Below, piece after piece: positions 9,207-17,331 of a DNA stretch of 64,000 nucleotides. The position numbers and the translations under genes are program-made. How positions within the stretch are numbered: the first letter of the stretch is position 1; each line of letters opens with the position of its first letter. The stretch lies in NCBI GenBank assembly GCA_963846495.1, contig CAWJWP010000029.1, positions 248,001-312,000 on the forward strand, read 5' to 3'. Source of the DNA: DASYQD01 sp963846495. GTDB lineage: Bacteria > Acidobacteriota > Thermoanaerobaculia > Multivoradales > JAIOJS01. Below the pieces are notes generated by a model. It was given only the letters and a program-made list of their open reading frames with translations, did not search any database and had not been told where the DNA came from.

Positions 9207-9978
9207 GTGCAGCGAACGCGCGGCGAAGGGACCGTGCGGAGCGACGTGGACGCGGTGCTCGATGGCCTGCTCGGCGGCGCGGTCGGCGCCGGCGCCGCCG
9301 GTCTCGCGGCATCGCTGCTGCTCGGCATTCTGCTCATCCTCGCGGGCGGCGGTCACTGGCCGTTGCTGCCCGTTCTTTGCGCCATCGGCGCGGCCGTCGG
9401 AGCGTGGGGCGGCGGCTCGGTCGGTGCCGGCATCGAGCTCGGCGCCGCGCAGCTACGCTGGCCTCGCGCGGCGAGCGTGCTTCTGGGCGCAGCCGGCGGC
9501 GGGCTGGCGGGCGCCATCGGTCACCAGCTCGTCGGCTGGACGATGAGCGAGCTCCTCGGCCGGCGGCTCACGGCGTTCGGCGGCGCGCTGGAAGGCGTCG
9601 TCCTCGGCGGGGCTGTCGCGCTTGGGCTCGCACTGGCGACGAGCGGCAATCGCCGCCCCGGCGGAGCGACGCTCGGCCTCGGTGCTCGCCGCCGGCGTCT
9701 GCGGCGCGATCGCGGCGGGCGTGCTCGCCGCCGCCGGCGCCCGGCTCGCCGGAATCAGCCTCGACGCCATCGCCGACGCGCTGAAGGGCATCCGCGTGAT
9801 GGCACCGCTGGGAACGTACCTCGGCGAGCCGCCGCCGCTCGGCGAGCGCGGCGCTGGCCCGGCGACCCGCCTCGCCGTCAGCCTGCTCGAAGGCGGCTTC
9901 TTCGGCGCCGGCGTCGCCTGGGGCCTCGGCTGGCGCCGGCGCGCAGCGACAGACCGACGAACCGCTGCGACGGGTTAA
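9207..9978 (+). CDS. Gly/Ala-rich membrane domain, probable continuation of the winged-helix regulator (frameshifted)
   Basis: After a short basic segment (TVRSDVDAVLDG) come about five hydrophobic Gly/Ala-rich stretches, for example LGGAVGAGAAGLAASLLLGI and GSVGAGIELGAAQL. The frame used to about 9645 then gives way to the next frame, which continues GVCGAIAAGVLAAAGARLAG and ends at 9978; one indel near 9645 would join them. Together with the upstream winged helix it would give a one-component, membrane-anchored regulator of about 410 residues. The sensing ligand is unknown. It converges with the lipoprotein gene, overlapping 4 nt. Confidence 0.55.
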
Positions 9979-10499
9979 CCGCCGGCGGCCGCGGCGGCGG
10001 CGTCGAGGAAGCGGAAGCTCGTCAGCATCCGCTCGCGCACGGCACCGTCGTTCTGGCTGCGGAACTCGAGCCCGAGCTGCTTGCCCCGATGAGTCACCAC
10101 GTAAGCCTCGGTGACGCTATACATAGGCCCGTCGTGGTGCCGGTAGACGTAACGCAGGCCGCTGCGGCCGCCGAGCGTCACCGCCCCTGCGGGTTGCTCG
10201 TCGATCCACAACCCACGCCCGCGGCCTTCCTCCTCGTCGACATAGCGCAGCAGCACCGCGTTGCCGCCCTGGAAGCGGAACAGCGTGCCGCCTTTGTCTT
10301 CCCTGACGACGAAGTACTCGGGAATGTCGAACGCGATGCCGAGTGCGGCGTTCTGGTAGGTCCGCCACGCCGCCGGCGCCGGCAGCTCGGCACCGGCGAT
10401 CCTGCAGCCGAACGCCGTGAACGCGGCGACGGCGAGCGTCGCTGCGACGAGGTATCGCGCACGGCGGTGAAGGACGAGCCCGAGGTCGGAGAGGGTCAT
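9975..10499 (-). CDS. Putative lipoprotein of unknown function
   Basis: 174 residues. An N-terminal basic region and hydrophobic core lead to AAFTAFGCRIAG, a lipobox-like site with Cys at about 32. The mature part (AALGIAFDIPEYFVV, GNAVLLRYVDEE, GLRYVYRHHDGP, MLTSFRFLD) alternates beta strands and resembles small exported proteins of the PsbP-like type, but no family can be assigned. GGAGG lies 6 nt before the ATG. It is transcribed away from lipA; the 150-bp gap between them must hold both promoters. Confidence 0.65.
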   Translation of the reverse strand: MTLSDLGLVLHRRARYLVAATLAVAAFTAFGCRIAGAELPAPAAWRTYQNAALGIAFDIPEYFVVREDKGGTLFRFQGGNAVLLRYVDEEEGRGRGLWIDEQPAGAVTLGGRSGLRYVYRHHDGPMYSVTEAYVVTHRGKQLGLEFRSQNDGAVRERMLTSFRFLDAAAAAAGG

Positions 10500-10651
10500 C
10501 GGGAGCCTCCTGATCTGCCCGCATCATTGCGGACACGATCACGATGCCGTGCGGGCGTCGTCCTCGTCGCGAGGCCACGGTGAGCGCAAGGTGAGAGAGG
10601 GCTGATCGCGCTCGCGAGGGCGACTGCCTCGCTCCGATACACTCATCGGCG

Positions 10652-11614
10652 ATGAGCGACGGCTTGGTGCAAATCGGCCGCCCTGCGGCCGGCGACGGCG
10701 CACAACGGGTGCGCACCGCGCGGCCGGATTGGCTGCGCATCCGTATCGCGACGCCGGGGCAGTACCACAAGGTGAAGCAGCTGGTGTCGCGGCTCGAGCT
10801 CCATACCGTTTGCCAGGAGGCGCGCTGCCCGAACATCTACGAGTGTTGGGGGGAGCACGGCACGGCGACCTTCATGATCCTCGGCGACGTTTGCACGCGC
10901 CGCTGCGGCTTCTGCGCCGTCACCTCGGGACGGCCGCGGCCGGGGGTCGACGCGAACGAGCCGGAGCACGTGGCCGAGGCGGTCGAGGCGATGGGGCTGC
11001 GCCACGCCGTCGTTACTTCGGTCGACCGTGACGACCTGCCCGACGGCGGCGCGCGGCACTTCGCCGAGGTCATCACGGCGATTCACCGGCGCAACCCGCA
11101 CGCCGCCGTCGAAGTGCTGACGCCCGACTTCCGGCGGGTGCCCGATGCGCTCGACGTCGTGCTCGGCGCGCGGCCGGAGGTCTTCTCACACAACATGGAG
11201 ACGGTGCCGCGGCTCTATCGCGCCGCACGGCCTGGCAGCCGTTACGACCGCAGCCTGGCGCTGCTCGCCGACGCCGCCGCTCGCCGCGACCGCGGCGACT
11301 ACGCCGGCAGGGTCAAGACCGGCATCATGGTCGGCATCGGCGAGACGCCGGCCGAGGTGCGCGAGACGATGCGCGACATCCGCAGCGCGGGGGTCGAGAT
11401 CCTCACCATCGGCCAGTACCTGCAGCCGACCTCGCGTCACCTGCCGGTCGACCGTTTCGTGCACCCCGACGAGTTCGCGGAGCACCGGGCCTACGCGCTC
11501 GATCTCGGCTTCGCGCACTGCGAGGCGGGGCCACTCGTGCGCAGCTCCTACCACGCGCACGAGCATGTGGCCGTCGTAGCAACGAGCGGTTCGGCTGCCG
11601 TCGCGGCGAGCTGA
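10652..11614 (+). CDS. lipA: Lipoyl synthase
   Basis: 320 residues, normal length. Radical-SAM enzyme that inserts two sulfurs into protein-bound octanoyl groups to make lipoyl cofactors for 2-oxoacid dehydrogenases and the glycine cleavage system. The auxiliary cluster ligands are C54, C59 and C65 (VCQEARCPNIYEC), the radical-SAM cluster ligands C81, C85 and C88 (CTRRCGFC), and the conserved RSSYHA Ser motif is near the end. Other hallmarks are SVDRDDLPDGGA and ILTIGQYLQPT. No lipB is nearby. Confidence 0.97.
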   Translation: MSDGLVQIGRPAAGDGAQRVRTARPDWLRIRIATPGQYHKVKQLVSRLELHTVCQEARCPNIYECWGEHGTATFMILGDVCTRRCGFCAVTSGRPRPGVDANEPEHVAEAVEAMGLRHAVVTSVDRDDLPDGGARHFAEVITAIHRRNPHAAVEVLTPDFRRVPDALDVVLGARPEVFSHNMETVPRLYRAARPGSRYDRSLALLADAAARRDRGDYAGRVKTGIMVGIGETPAEVRETMRDIRSAGVEILTIGQYLQPTSRHLPVDRFVHPDEFAEHRAYALDLGFAHCEAGPLVRSSYHAHEHVAVVATSGSAAVAAS

Positions 11615-11691
11615 GCCGACTTCGAGCCGCTCCAGGCTGTCCTTCGCACCGCGGGCGCCTGCGGGCGCAAAGGGTAGGATGTCTCCACACC

Positions 11692-13038
11692 ATGTCGCTT
11701 TCCGAACGGGATTGGCGCGATCTCTTGCGCTTGGTCCACGCGCGGCAGGTGGTGCCGGTCGTCGGACCCGGGCTTGCCACCATTCCGGATCCAGTCACGG
11801 GTGTCCAGATCCCGGTGCGCCAGCACCTTGCGCCGGCTCTTGCGGAAGCGCTGGGTCTGGCGGAGCCGCAGCGGTTCGGTTCCTGGAATGACGTGGCGCG
11901 GGCTCACCTACGCGGCGGCGGCGATCGATGGGCGATCTACAACGAGCTGCGCGAGCTCCTCGGGCAGCTCACGGCCGAGCCGCCGACGGCGCTTCTCGAG
12001 CTCGCGGCGATCAGCGACTTCGACCTTTTCATCAGCACGTCACCGGACGACTTGCTATGCAAGGCATTGACGCGCGAGCGTCCCGGCTTCTCCCGCGACC
12101 ACAACGTCCTGCGCTTCCATCCGTCGGACAAGGCCGCGGGCGATCTGCCCAAGAGTTTCGAAGGCCCGCTGTTGCACTACATTTTGGGAGATGCCCAGAC
12201 CTTCCCGGACTTCGCGGTCTGGGAAGAGGACTACATGGAGTTCGTTTGCGGCCTGTTGGAGAGCGCCGGCACCATGGAGAACCTCTTCCGGGTGCTCAGG
12301 CATCGTCACCTGCTCTTCCTGGGCGCTCCAGCCGAGGACTGGATCGTTCGTTTCTTCCTTCGCGTGGCTCGCCAGGAGCGACTGTCCGATTGCCAGCCAC
12401 GCGACTACGTCGCCGACCATCGCGGCAACCTCGGCGAGGCCATGATCCTGTTCTTCGACACGGCGTTGAAGGCGACGCGCGTCATCGAAGGGCCGCCCGA
12501 GGAATTCGTCGGCGAGCTGGCAAGGAACTGGCGCGGCCGCTATGGCGCCGCTGCCAGCGATGAGGAGTTCCTGCAACGGATGCCGACGGAGCTCGCGCAT
12601 GGCGCGGTGTTCCTCAGCTATTCGCGAGACGATCTCGGCGCCGCGGTGACGCTCGCCCGCGCCCTCGAAGGCGGGGGCGTGCCGGTTTGGATGGACAAGT
12701 TGCGGCTGCAGGCCGGCACCGACTACGAGCGCAATCTCGAAGGGGCGGTCAAGGAAGCCAGCTTCTTCGTTTCCCTAATCTCCAAGGCGACCGAGGCTGA
12801 CTCTGGGCGTTACGTCCATCGCGAGCGTGCCTGGGCCGCCGAGCGCCAGCCGGACGGCCTCGTCTTCTACGTGCCCCTGGTGCTCGACCTGGATCCGCAG
12901 GTCGCGCCGCGGCTCGAGCCGGAGCGCTTCCGCAAGATCCATCACGAACGCTGGAGCGGCGCCACGCTGGTCAACTTCGTGCGCCGCATGCGCATGCTCG
13001 TGGACGAGCTCAACGTCTCGGGGCGTCCTCGGGGCTGA
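11692..13038 (+). CDS. SIR2-like domain fused to TIR domain, putative NAD-targeting effector
   Basis: 448 residues, no signal peptide or membrane segment. Residues about 15-260 match bacterial SIR2-like proteins: VVPVVGPGL near the N-terminus, FISTSPDDLL at 113-122 and LLHYILGDA then FAVWEEDYMEF at 161-184. The canonical SIR2 TNxD and His-Gly residues are altered (TSPD; Leu before Gly166), so NAD hydrolysis by this half is doubtful. Residues 304-430 are a TIR domain: FLSYSRDD, VPVWMDK, and Y374-VHRERAW with E378 at the place of the catalytic Glu of NADase TIRs. It starts 77 nt after lipA and stops 6 nt before the STAND gene, so the two form a unit. SIR2 and TIR modules are both used by abortive-infection systems; their fusion beside a sensor NTPase is unusual. 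Confidence 0.85.
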   Translation: MSLSERDWRDLLRLVHARQVVPVVGPGLATIPDPVTGVQIPVRQHLAPALAEALGLAEPQRFGSWNDVARAHLRGGGDRWAIYNELRELLGQLTAEPPTALLELAAISDFDLFISTSPDDLLCKALTRERPGFSRDHNVLRFHPSDKAAGDLPKSFEGPLLHYILGDAQTFPDFAVWEEDYMEFVCGLLESAGTMENLFRVLRHRHLLFLGAPAEDWIVRFFLRVARQERLSDCQPRDYVADHRGNLGEAMILFFDTALKATRVIEGPPEEFVGELARNWRGRYGAAASDEEFLQRMPTELAHGAVFLSYSRDDLGAAVTLARALEGGGVPVWMDKLRLQAGTDYERNLEGAVKEASFFVSLISKATEADSGRYVHRERAWAAERQPDGLVFYVPLVLDLDPQVAPRLEPERFRKIHHERWSGATLVNFVRRMRMLVDELNVSGRPRG

Positions 13039-13044
13039 GGGCAA

Positions 13045-16000
13045 ATGAGCGACGGCAGTCAGGGCAGTCCCGAGGTCAGCGAGGACCGCCCTTGGCTCGG
13101 CCTGCTGCCGTTCACCGAGGCCACTCGACGGTTCTTCTTCGGCCGTGATCAGGAGATCCGTGACGTCTTCCTGCGGGTGCGCGAGCACTCGCTGACGGTG
13201 CTGTATGGTCCTTCGGGTCTCGGCAAGAGCTCCTTGCTGGGCGCCGGCCTGGTGCCCAAGCTCCGTGCGGAGGGCTACCAGCCGGCGCTGCTGCGGCTGC
13301 GCTATGAAGTCGGTGCGCCGCCGCTGTCGGCGCAGGTCTCGGCAGCCCTCGATGCGCTGACGCAGACCGGCCAGGCGGCGGCAAACGAGCCCGGTGACGG
13401 CTCGGCGGCAGCGACTCTATGGGAGCGCTTTCACCACCGGCGCTTGCGGCTGTCGAGCTCGGCCGTCGCGCGCCCGGTGCTCATCCTCGACCAGTTCGAG
13501 GAGATCTTCACCCTCACCGAGCCGTCGCCGGTGCGCCAGCGCGAGGCCGAGGCGCTGTTCGAGGAGCTGGCGGACCTGATCGAGAACCGCCCACCTGCTT
13601 CTTTGCAGCAGCGCCTGCGTGCCGATCGTACGCTGGCGTCCGAGCTCGACTTCGCCGCCAGCCCGGCGCGCGTGGTGCTGACCCTCCGCGAGGACTATCT
13701 CTCGAACCTCGAGGCCTGGAGGAAGACGCTCCCGGCGTTGATGCGAAACCGCATGGCCCTGGACCTGCTCACCGGCGTGAACGCCCTCGCCGCTGTCGTC
13801 GAGCCGGGTCGCTTGGGCGGGCGCGAGCTGGTGAGGGAGGAGGTGGGCAAGCGGATCGTGTGCTTCGTCGCCAAGCGTCCCATCGGCACTCCTCTGGAGG
13901 AGATCCGCGCGGTGCCGCCCCTGCTGAGCCTGCTTTGTTACGAGCTCAACCAGACGCGCCTCGGCGCCCAGCCTCCGGCGTCGGCGATCGGCGCCGAGCA
14001 GGTGGACCAGCAGGGCGCGGACATCTTGCAGAACTTCTACGACCGCAGCTTCGTCGGACTGCCAGTCGAGGTGCGCCGCTACGTCGAAGACCGGATGATC
14101 ACCGTTGGCGGCCACCGCAATACGGTGGCGCGCGAGGACGCGGTCGCCGAGCTGCGTGACGCCGGCGTCGAGAGTGCGGGTAGTGCGCTCGACCATCTGG
14201 TCAACGGCCGCCTATTGGCGGCCGAGGATCGCGGCGGCATCCAACGGCTCGAGATCACCCACGACGTGCTGACACCGCTCGTGCTGCGCTCGCGCGACCG
14301 GCGTCGTGAACGGGAACGGGCCGAGCGCGCCGAGGCGGAAGAACGCGAGGTGCGGGCGCGCGAAGAGGCGGCCCGCCGTCAGCGCGCTCGCCTACGCTGG
14401 GCCGTCGCTGCCGTGTCGGTGGCGGCCATCGCTACCTTGGTCTTCGCTTTGATTGCCCGCAACTCCGCCAAGCGCGCGGCTGCCTTGGTCGAGGAGGCCT
14501 CCCGCAAGGCTTTGGGCACCGCTCAGACGAGCTTCGAGCGCGGGGACCCCCAAGCAGGGCTGGCCTACCTCGCGGAAGCACTGCGCTACACCCCACGGAG
14601 CGAGCGAGTGCGGGTGATGGCGGCCTCGTACCTGATCGATTCAGCGATAGCGGCCCCGCTGCCGGTCGGAACCGCCATGAGCCACCAGGACCCGATGGTC
14701 GCGGCAAGCTTCAGCCCGGATGGCTCTCGGGTCCTCACCGTGAGTCTGGAGGACGGCACCGCCAGGGTGTGGGATGCGGCCAGCGGCCGGCCGGCTGCAC
14801 CACCGCTGCGGCATGGGGGGAGCGTCTTGGCGGCGAGCTTCAGCCCCGATGGGCGCTGGATCGTGACCGCAGGCGTCGACGGCGGCGCGCAGTTGTGGGA
14901 TGCGGCGAGCGGGCGTCCTCGCGGTCCGCGCATGCGCCACAATTGGCCGGTCCTGTCGGCGGCCTTCAGTCCCGATGGCCGCCGCTTGCTGACGTGGACG
15001 GGAGAGGGTGCCCGACTCTGGGACGCAGTGACCGCCCAGCCGGTGGGAGCACCCATGGTCCACGGCGGTCGGATGTCGTTTGCGAGCTTCAGCTCCGATG
15101 GACGTTGGGTGGTCACGGGTGGTCAGGACGGCGCCGCTGTTATGGGCGGCCGGGGTGCCGCCCGAACCTGGGATGCCGCGACGGGACAGCCTGTCCGAGC
15201 GTTCATCGGTCACCGGCTTCCGATGTCGGCTGGGAGGTTCAGCCCCGACGGGCAGCGAATCGTGACCGCGAGCTCCGACGGAACGGCGCGGATGTGGAAC
15301 GCAGCGAGCGGCGAGCCGGTCGGCGAGGTCATGCGGCACAGGGAGCGCATCACCCAAGCAGCCTTCAGCCCCGATGGGCGCTGGATCCTGACCGTGGGCG
15401 AGAGCGGAGCGAGAACCTGGAATGGTGCAACCGGCGAAGCGCTTGGCAAGCTGCCCCACGACCGCATCCGCACCGCCGCCTTCAGCCCCGATGGTCGCCG
15501 CATCGCAACCGCCGGTGCGGACAATACCGCGCGCCTCTGGGCGACGACGACCGCCATGCCGATCGGGTCGCCGATACGGGCCGACGCCCCCATCTTGGTG
15601 GGGAGCTTCAGCGCCAATGGACGCTGGTTGCTGACCAGCGGCACGACCGCGTGGATATGGGATGCCGCGATCGGCCGCTCGGTGGCCGAGCGCATCCGCC
15701 AGGACGGCTGGGTCAACTCGGCGAGCTTCAGCCCCGACGGGCGCTTGCTGGTGACGGCGGGCGACGCCCAGGTCGCGCAGGTGTGGACGGCGGCGAACGG
15801 GCAAGCGTGGGGCTCGCCGATCGAGCCTGGCACAGCCGTCCTCGCGGCGAGCTTCAGTCCCGATGGACGCCTGGTGCTGACGGCGAACGACGACGACACG
15901 GCTCGAGTGTGGGACGGGAGGAGCGGACACCCCGTCTCCGCGCCCATGGCGCACGCGGATTCGCTCAGCGCTGCGACCTTCAGCGCCGATGGGCGCCGAG

Positions 16001-17325
16001 TGCTCACGGCGAGTAGCGACAAGACGGCGCGGGTGTGGGATTCGGCGAGCGGACGGCCCGTCGCTCCGGCCCTGGTCCACCAGGATGCGGTCACCGCCGC
16101 CAGCTTCAGCCCTGATGGGCGCCGGGTCGTGACGGCGAGCTATGACGCCACGGCGCGGGTCTGGGACGCCGCCAGTGGACGGGCGGTTACACCACCGATG
16201 CGCCACCGCAGTCCGGTCGCGGTCGCGAGCTTCAGCCCCGATGGACGCTGGGTGGTGACCGGGACCGACGACGGCATTGCCAGGGTCTGGGATGCGGTAA
16301 GGGGAGAGTCGCTGAGAGCAGCGATGCCGCACCAGGACGCGGTCGTCGCCGCCAACTTTAGCCCCGACGGCCGACGAGTGGTGACTGCGAGCAACGACGG
16401 CACCGCCCAGGTGTGGCTCGCGGCGAGCGGAGCGCGGGTAGGAGCTCGCATGCGGCACCAAGGGCCTCTTCTCGCCGCGAGCTTCAGTCCCGACGGCCGC
16501 TGGGTGTTGACCGCCGGCGATGACGGCACCGCCAGGTTGTGGGATGCGGAGAGCGGGTTGCCGCTCCGAGTCCCGATGCGGCACGACGGCGTCTACACGG
16601 CGAGCTTCAGCCCCGACGGGCGTCAGGTCATCACCGCCGGTGCGGACGGCGTCGTGCGCATGTGGGAAGCCGTGCGGCCGCAACGCGTCCCCGACATCCA
16701 CCGCGCCTTCGAGATGCTCGCTGCCGAGCAGGTGTCCGACGACGGATACCTGGTCGATGTACCTCTGGAACGCCGACTGACGGTGGCCGGAGCGCGGAGC
16801 CTGCGCGCGCCCGTGGGTGGGGAGTGGGACCGCATCCTGCGTTGGTACGTGGCGGACCCCCGTACCCGCGCCGTTTCGCCGTACGCCACGCTCACGGTAG
16901 CCGAGCACATCGAGCGCGAGATCGATTGGGTGATGCTTCATCCCAATGCTCAGAACGCTGAAGCAATCCTCGACGCTGCCTACTCGCTCGATCCATCTCA
17001 TCCGCTGATTCTTTTCGCGCTCGCCGTAATGACGGGTGTCCCCGAACAGACGCGCGCCCTCTACGTCGATCTGGGCCTCGCTCGTCTTCCCGCCGATGGG
17101 CGCTTCTGCGTCCAAGCCGCCGAGATCTTGCGCGAGCTTGGCGCTGCCGCTCCCGCTCTGGTCGCGGCGCGCAAGGCACTGGCCAAGGATCCGAAGCTGT
17201 CGGCTGCCCTGGACGTCGAAGCGTGGGCGCGCGCCGAACTAGCGAAGCCCCCCGCCGCGGTCTCCGGACCGGTCGCGAGGCCATCGCCGGCGCCTACGTC
17301 GCCGGCTGCTACCCATGCGCCCTGA
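13045..17325 (+). CDS. STAND (nSTAND) NTPase with transmembrane helix, 16 WD40 repeats and helical C-terminus
   Basis: 1426 residues. Residues 16-36 (PWLGLLPFTEATRRFFFGRD) are the nSTAND entry motif; Walker A is GPSGLGKS at 55-62, Walker B VLILDQFEEIF at 145-155, and ITHDVLTPLVL near 404-414 is the usual end of the winged-helix part. A charged, probably coiled segment (418-450) precedes one membrane helix at about 451-471. Residues about 545-1212 hold 16 WD40 repeats, and 1213-1426 are helical with a TPR-like end (LGAAAPALVAARKALAKDP). The basic side before the helix predicts the NTPase inside and the WD40 part outside. STAND proteins act as ligand-triggered oligomerising switches; the SIR2-TIR protein 6 nt upstream is the likely effector. 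Confidence 0.9.
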   Translation: MSDGSQGSPEVSEDRPWLGLLPFTEATRRFFFGRDQEIRDVFLRVREHSLTVLYGPSGLGKSSLLGAGLVPKLRAEGYQPALLRLRYEVGAPPLSAQVSAALDALTQTGQAAANEPGDGSAAATLWERFHHRRLRLSSSAVARPVLILDQFEEIFTLTEPSPVRQREAEALFEELADLIENRPPASLQQRLRADRTLASELDFAASPARVVLTLREDYLSNLEAWRKTLPALMRNRMALDLLTGVNALAAVVEPGRLGGRELVREEVGKRIVCFVAKRPIGTPLEEIRAVPPLLSLLCYELNQTRLGAQPPASAIGAEQVDQQGADILQNFYDRSFVGLPVEVRRYVEDRMITVGGHRNTVAREDAVAELRDAGVESAGSALDHLVNGRLLAAEDRGGIQRLEITHDVLTPLVLRSRDRRRERERAERAEAEEREVRAREEAARRQRARLRWAVAAVSVAAIATLVFALIARNSAKRAAALVEEASRKALGTAQTSFERGDPQAGLAYLAEALRYTPRSERVRVMAASYLIDSAIAAPLPVGTAMSHQDPMVAASFSPDGSRVLTVSLEDGTARVWDAASGRPAAPPLRHGGSVLAASFSPDGRWIVTAGVDGGAQLWDAASGRPRGPRMRHNWPVLSAAFSPDGRRLLTWTGEGARLWDAVTAQPVGAPMVHGGRMSFASFSSDGRWVVTGGQDGAAVMGGRGAARTWDAATGQPVRAFIGHRLPMSAGRFSPDGQRIVTASSDGTARMWNAASGEPVGEVMRHRERITQAAFSPDGRWILTVGESGARTWNGATGEALGKLPHDRIRTAAFSPDGRRIATAGADNTARLWATTTAMPIGSPIRADAPILVGSFSANGRWLLTSGTTAWIWDAAIGRSVAERIRQDGWVNSASFSPDGRLLVTAGDAQVAQVWTAANGQAWGSPIEPGTAVLAASFSPDGRLVLTANDDDTARVWDGRSGHPVSAPMAHADSLSAATFSADGRRVLTASSDKTARVWDSASGRPVAPALVHQDAVTAASFSPDGRRVVTASYDATARVWDAASGRAVTPPMRHRSPVAVASFSPDGRWVVTGTDDGIARVWDAVRGESLRAAMPHQDAVVAANFSPDGRRVVTASNDGTAQVWLAASGARVGARMRHQGPLLAASFSPDGRWVLTAGDDGTARLWDAESGLPLRVPMRHDGVYTASFSPDGRQVITAGADGVVRMWEAVRPQRVPDIHRAFEMLAAEQVSDDGYLVDVPLERRLTVAGARSLRAPVGGEWDRILRWYVADPRTRAVSPYATLTVAEHIEREIDWVMLHPNAQNAEAILDAAYSLDPSHPLILFALAVMTGVPEQTRALYVDLGLARLPADGRFCVQAAEILRELGAAAPALVAARKALAKDPKLSAALDVEAWARAELAKPPAAVSGPVARPSPAPTSPAATHAP
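14677..16680 (+). repeat. Array of 16 WD40 repeat units (about 126 bp each)
   Basis: Each unit follows the pattern (A/S)-x-FSPDGR-(R/W)-(V/L)-(V/L)-TA-x-x-D-x-TARVWDAASG-x-P-(12)-H. Units match closely at DNA level too: blocks such as gcgagcttcagccccgatgg recur with one or two changes in most copies. Unit 4 carries an 8-residue insertion (MGGRGAA region), and units 3, 6 and 8 are a few residues short. Sixteen units would fill two 8-bladed or slightly more than two 7-bladed propellers. The uniformity suggests recent expansion or gene conversion. Confidence 0.85.
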
Positions 17326-17331
17326 GCCTCG

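Noticed and set aside
14677..16680. CRISPR-like or tandem DNA repeat array
   Set aside because: The 126-bp periodicity is coding and in frame, giving WD40 units; there are no unique spacers.
14641..17115. 824-codon open frame on the minus strand across the WD40 array
   Set aside because: It mirrors the repeats of the plus-strand gene, is rich in Arg/Gly/His and has no domain. High GC keeps antisense frames open.
11692..17325. Classical Thoeris (ThsA/ThsB) assignment
   Set aside because: Thoeris has separate SIR2-SLOG and TIR proteins; here both domains are in one chain and the partner is a STAND-WD40 protein.
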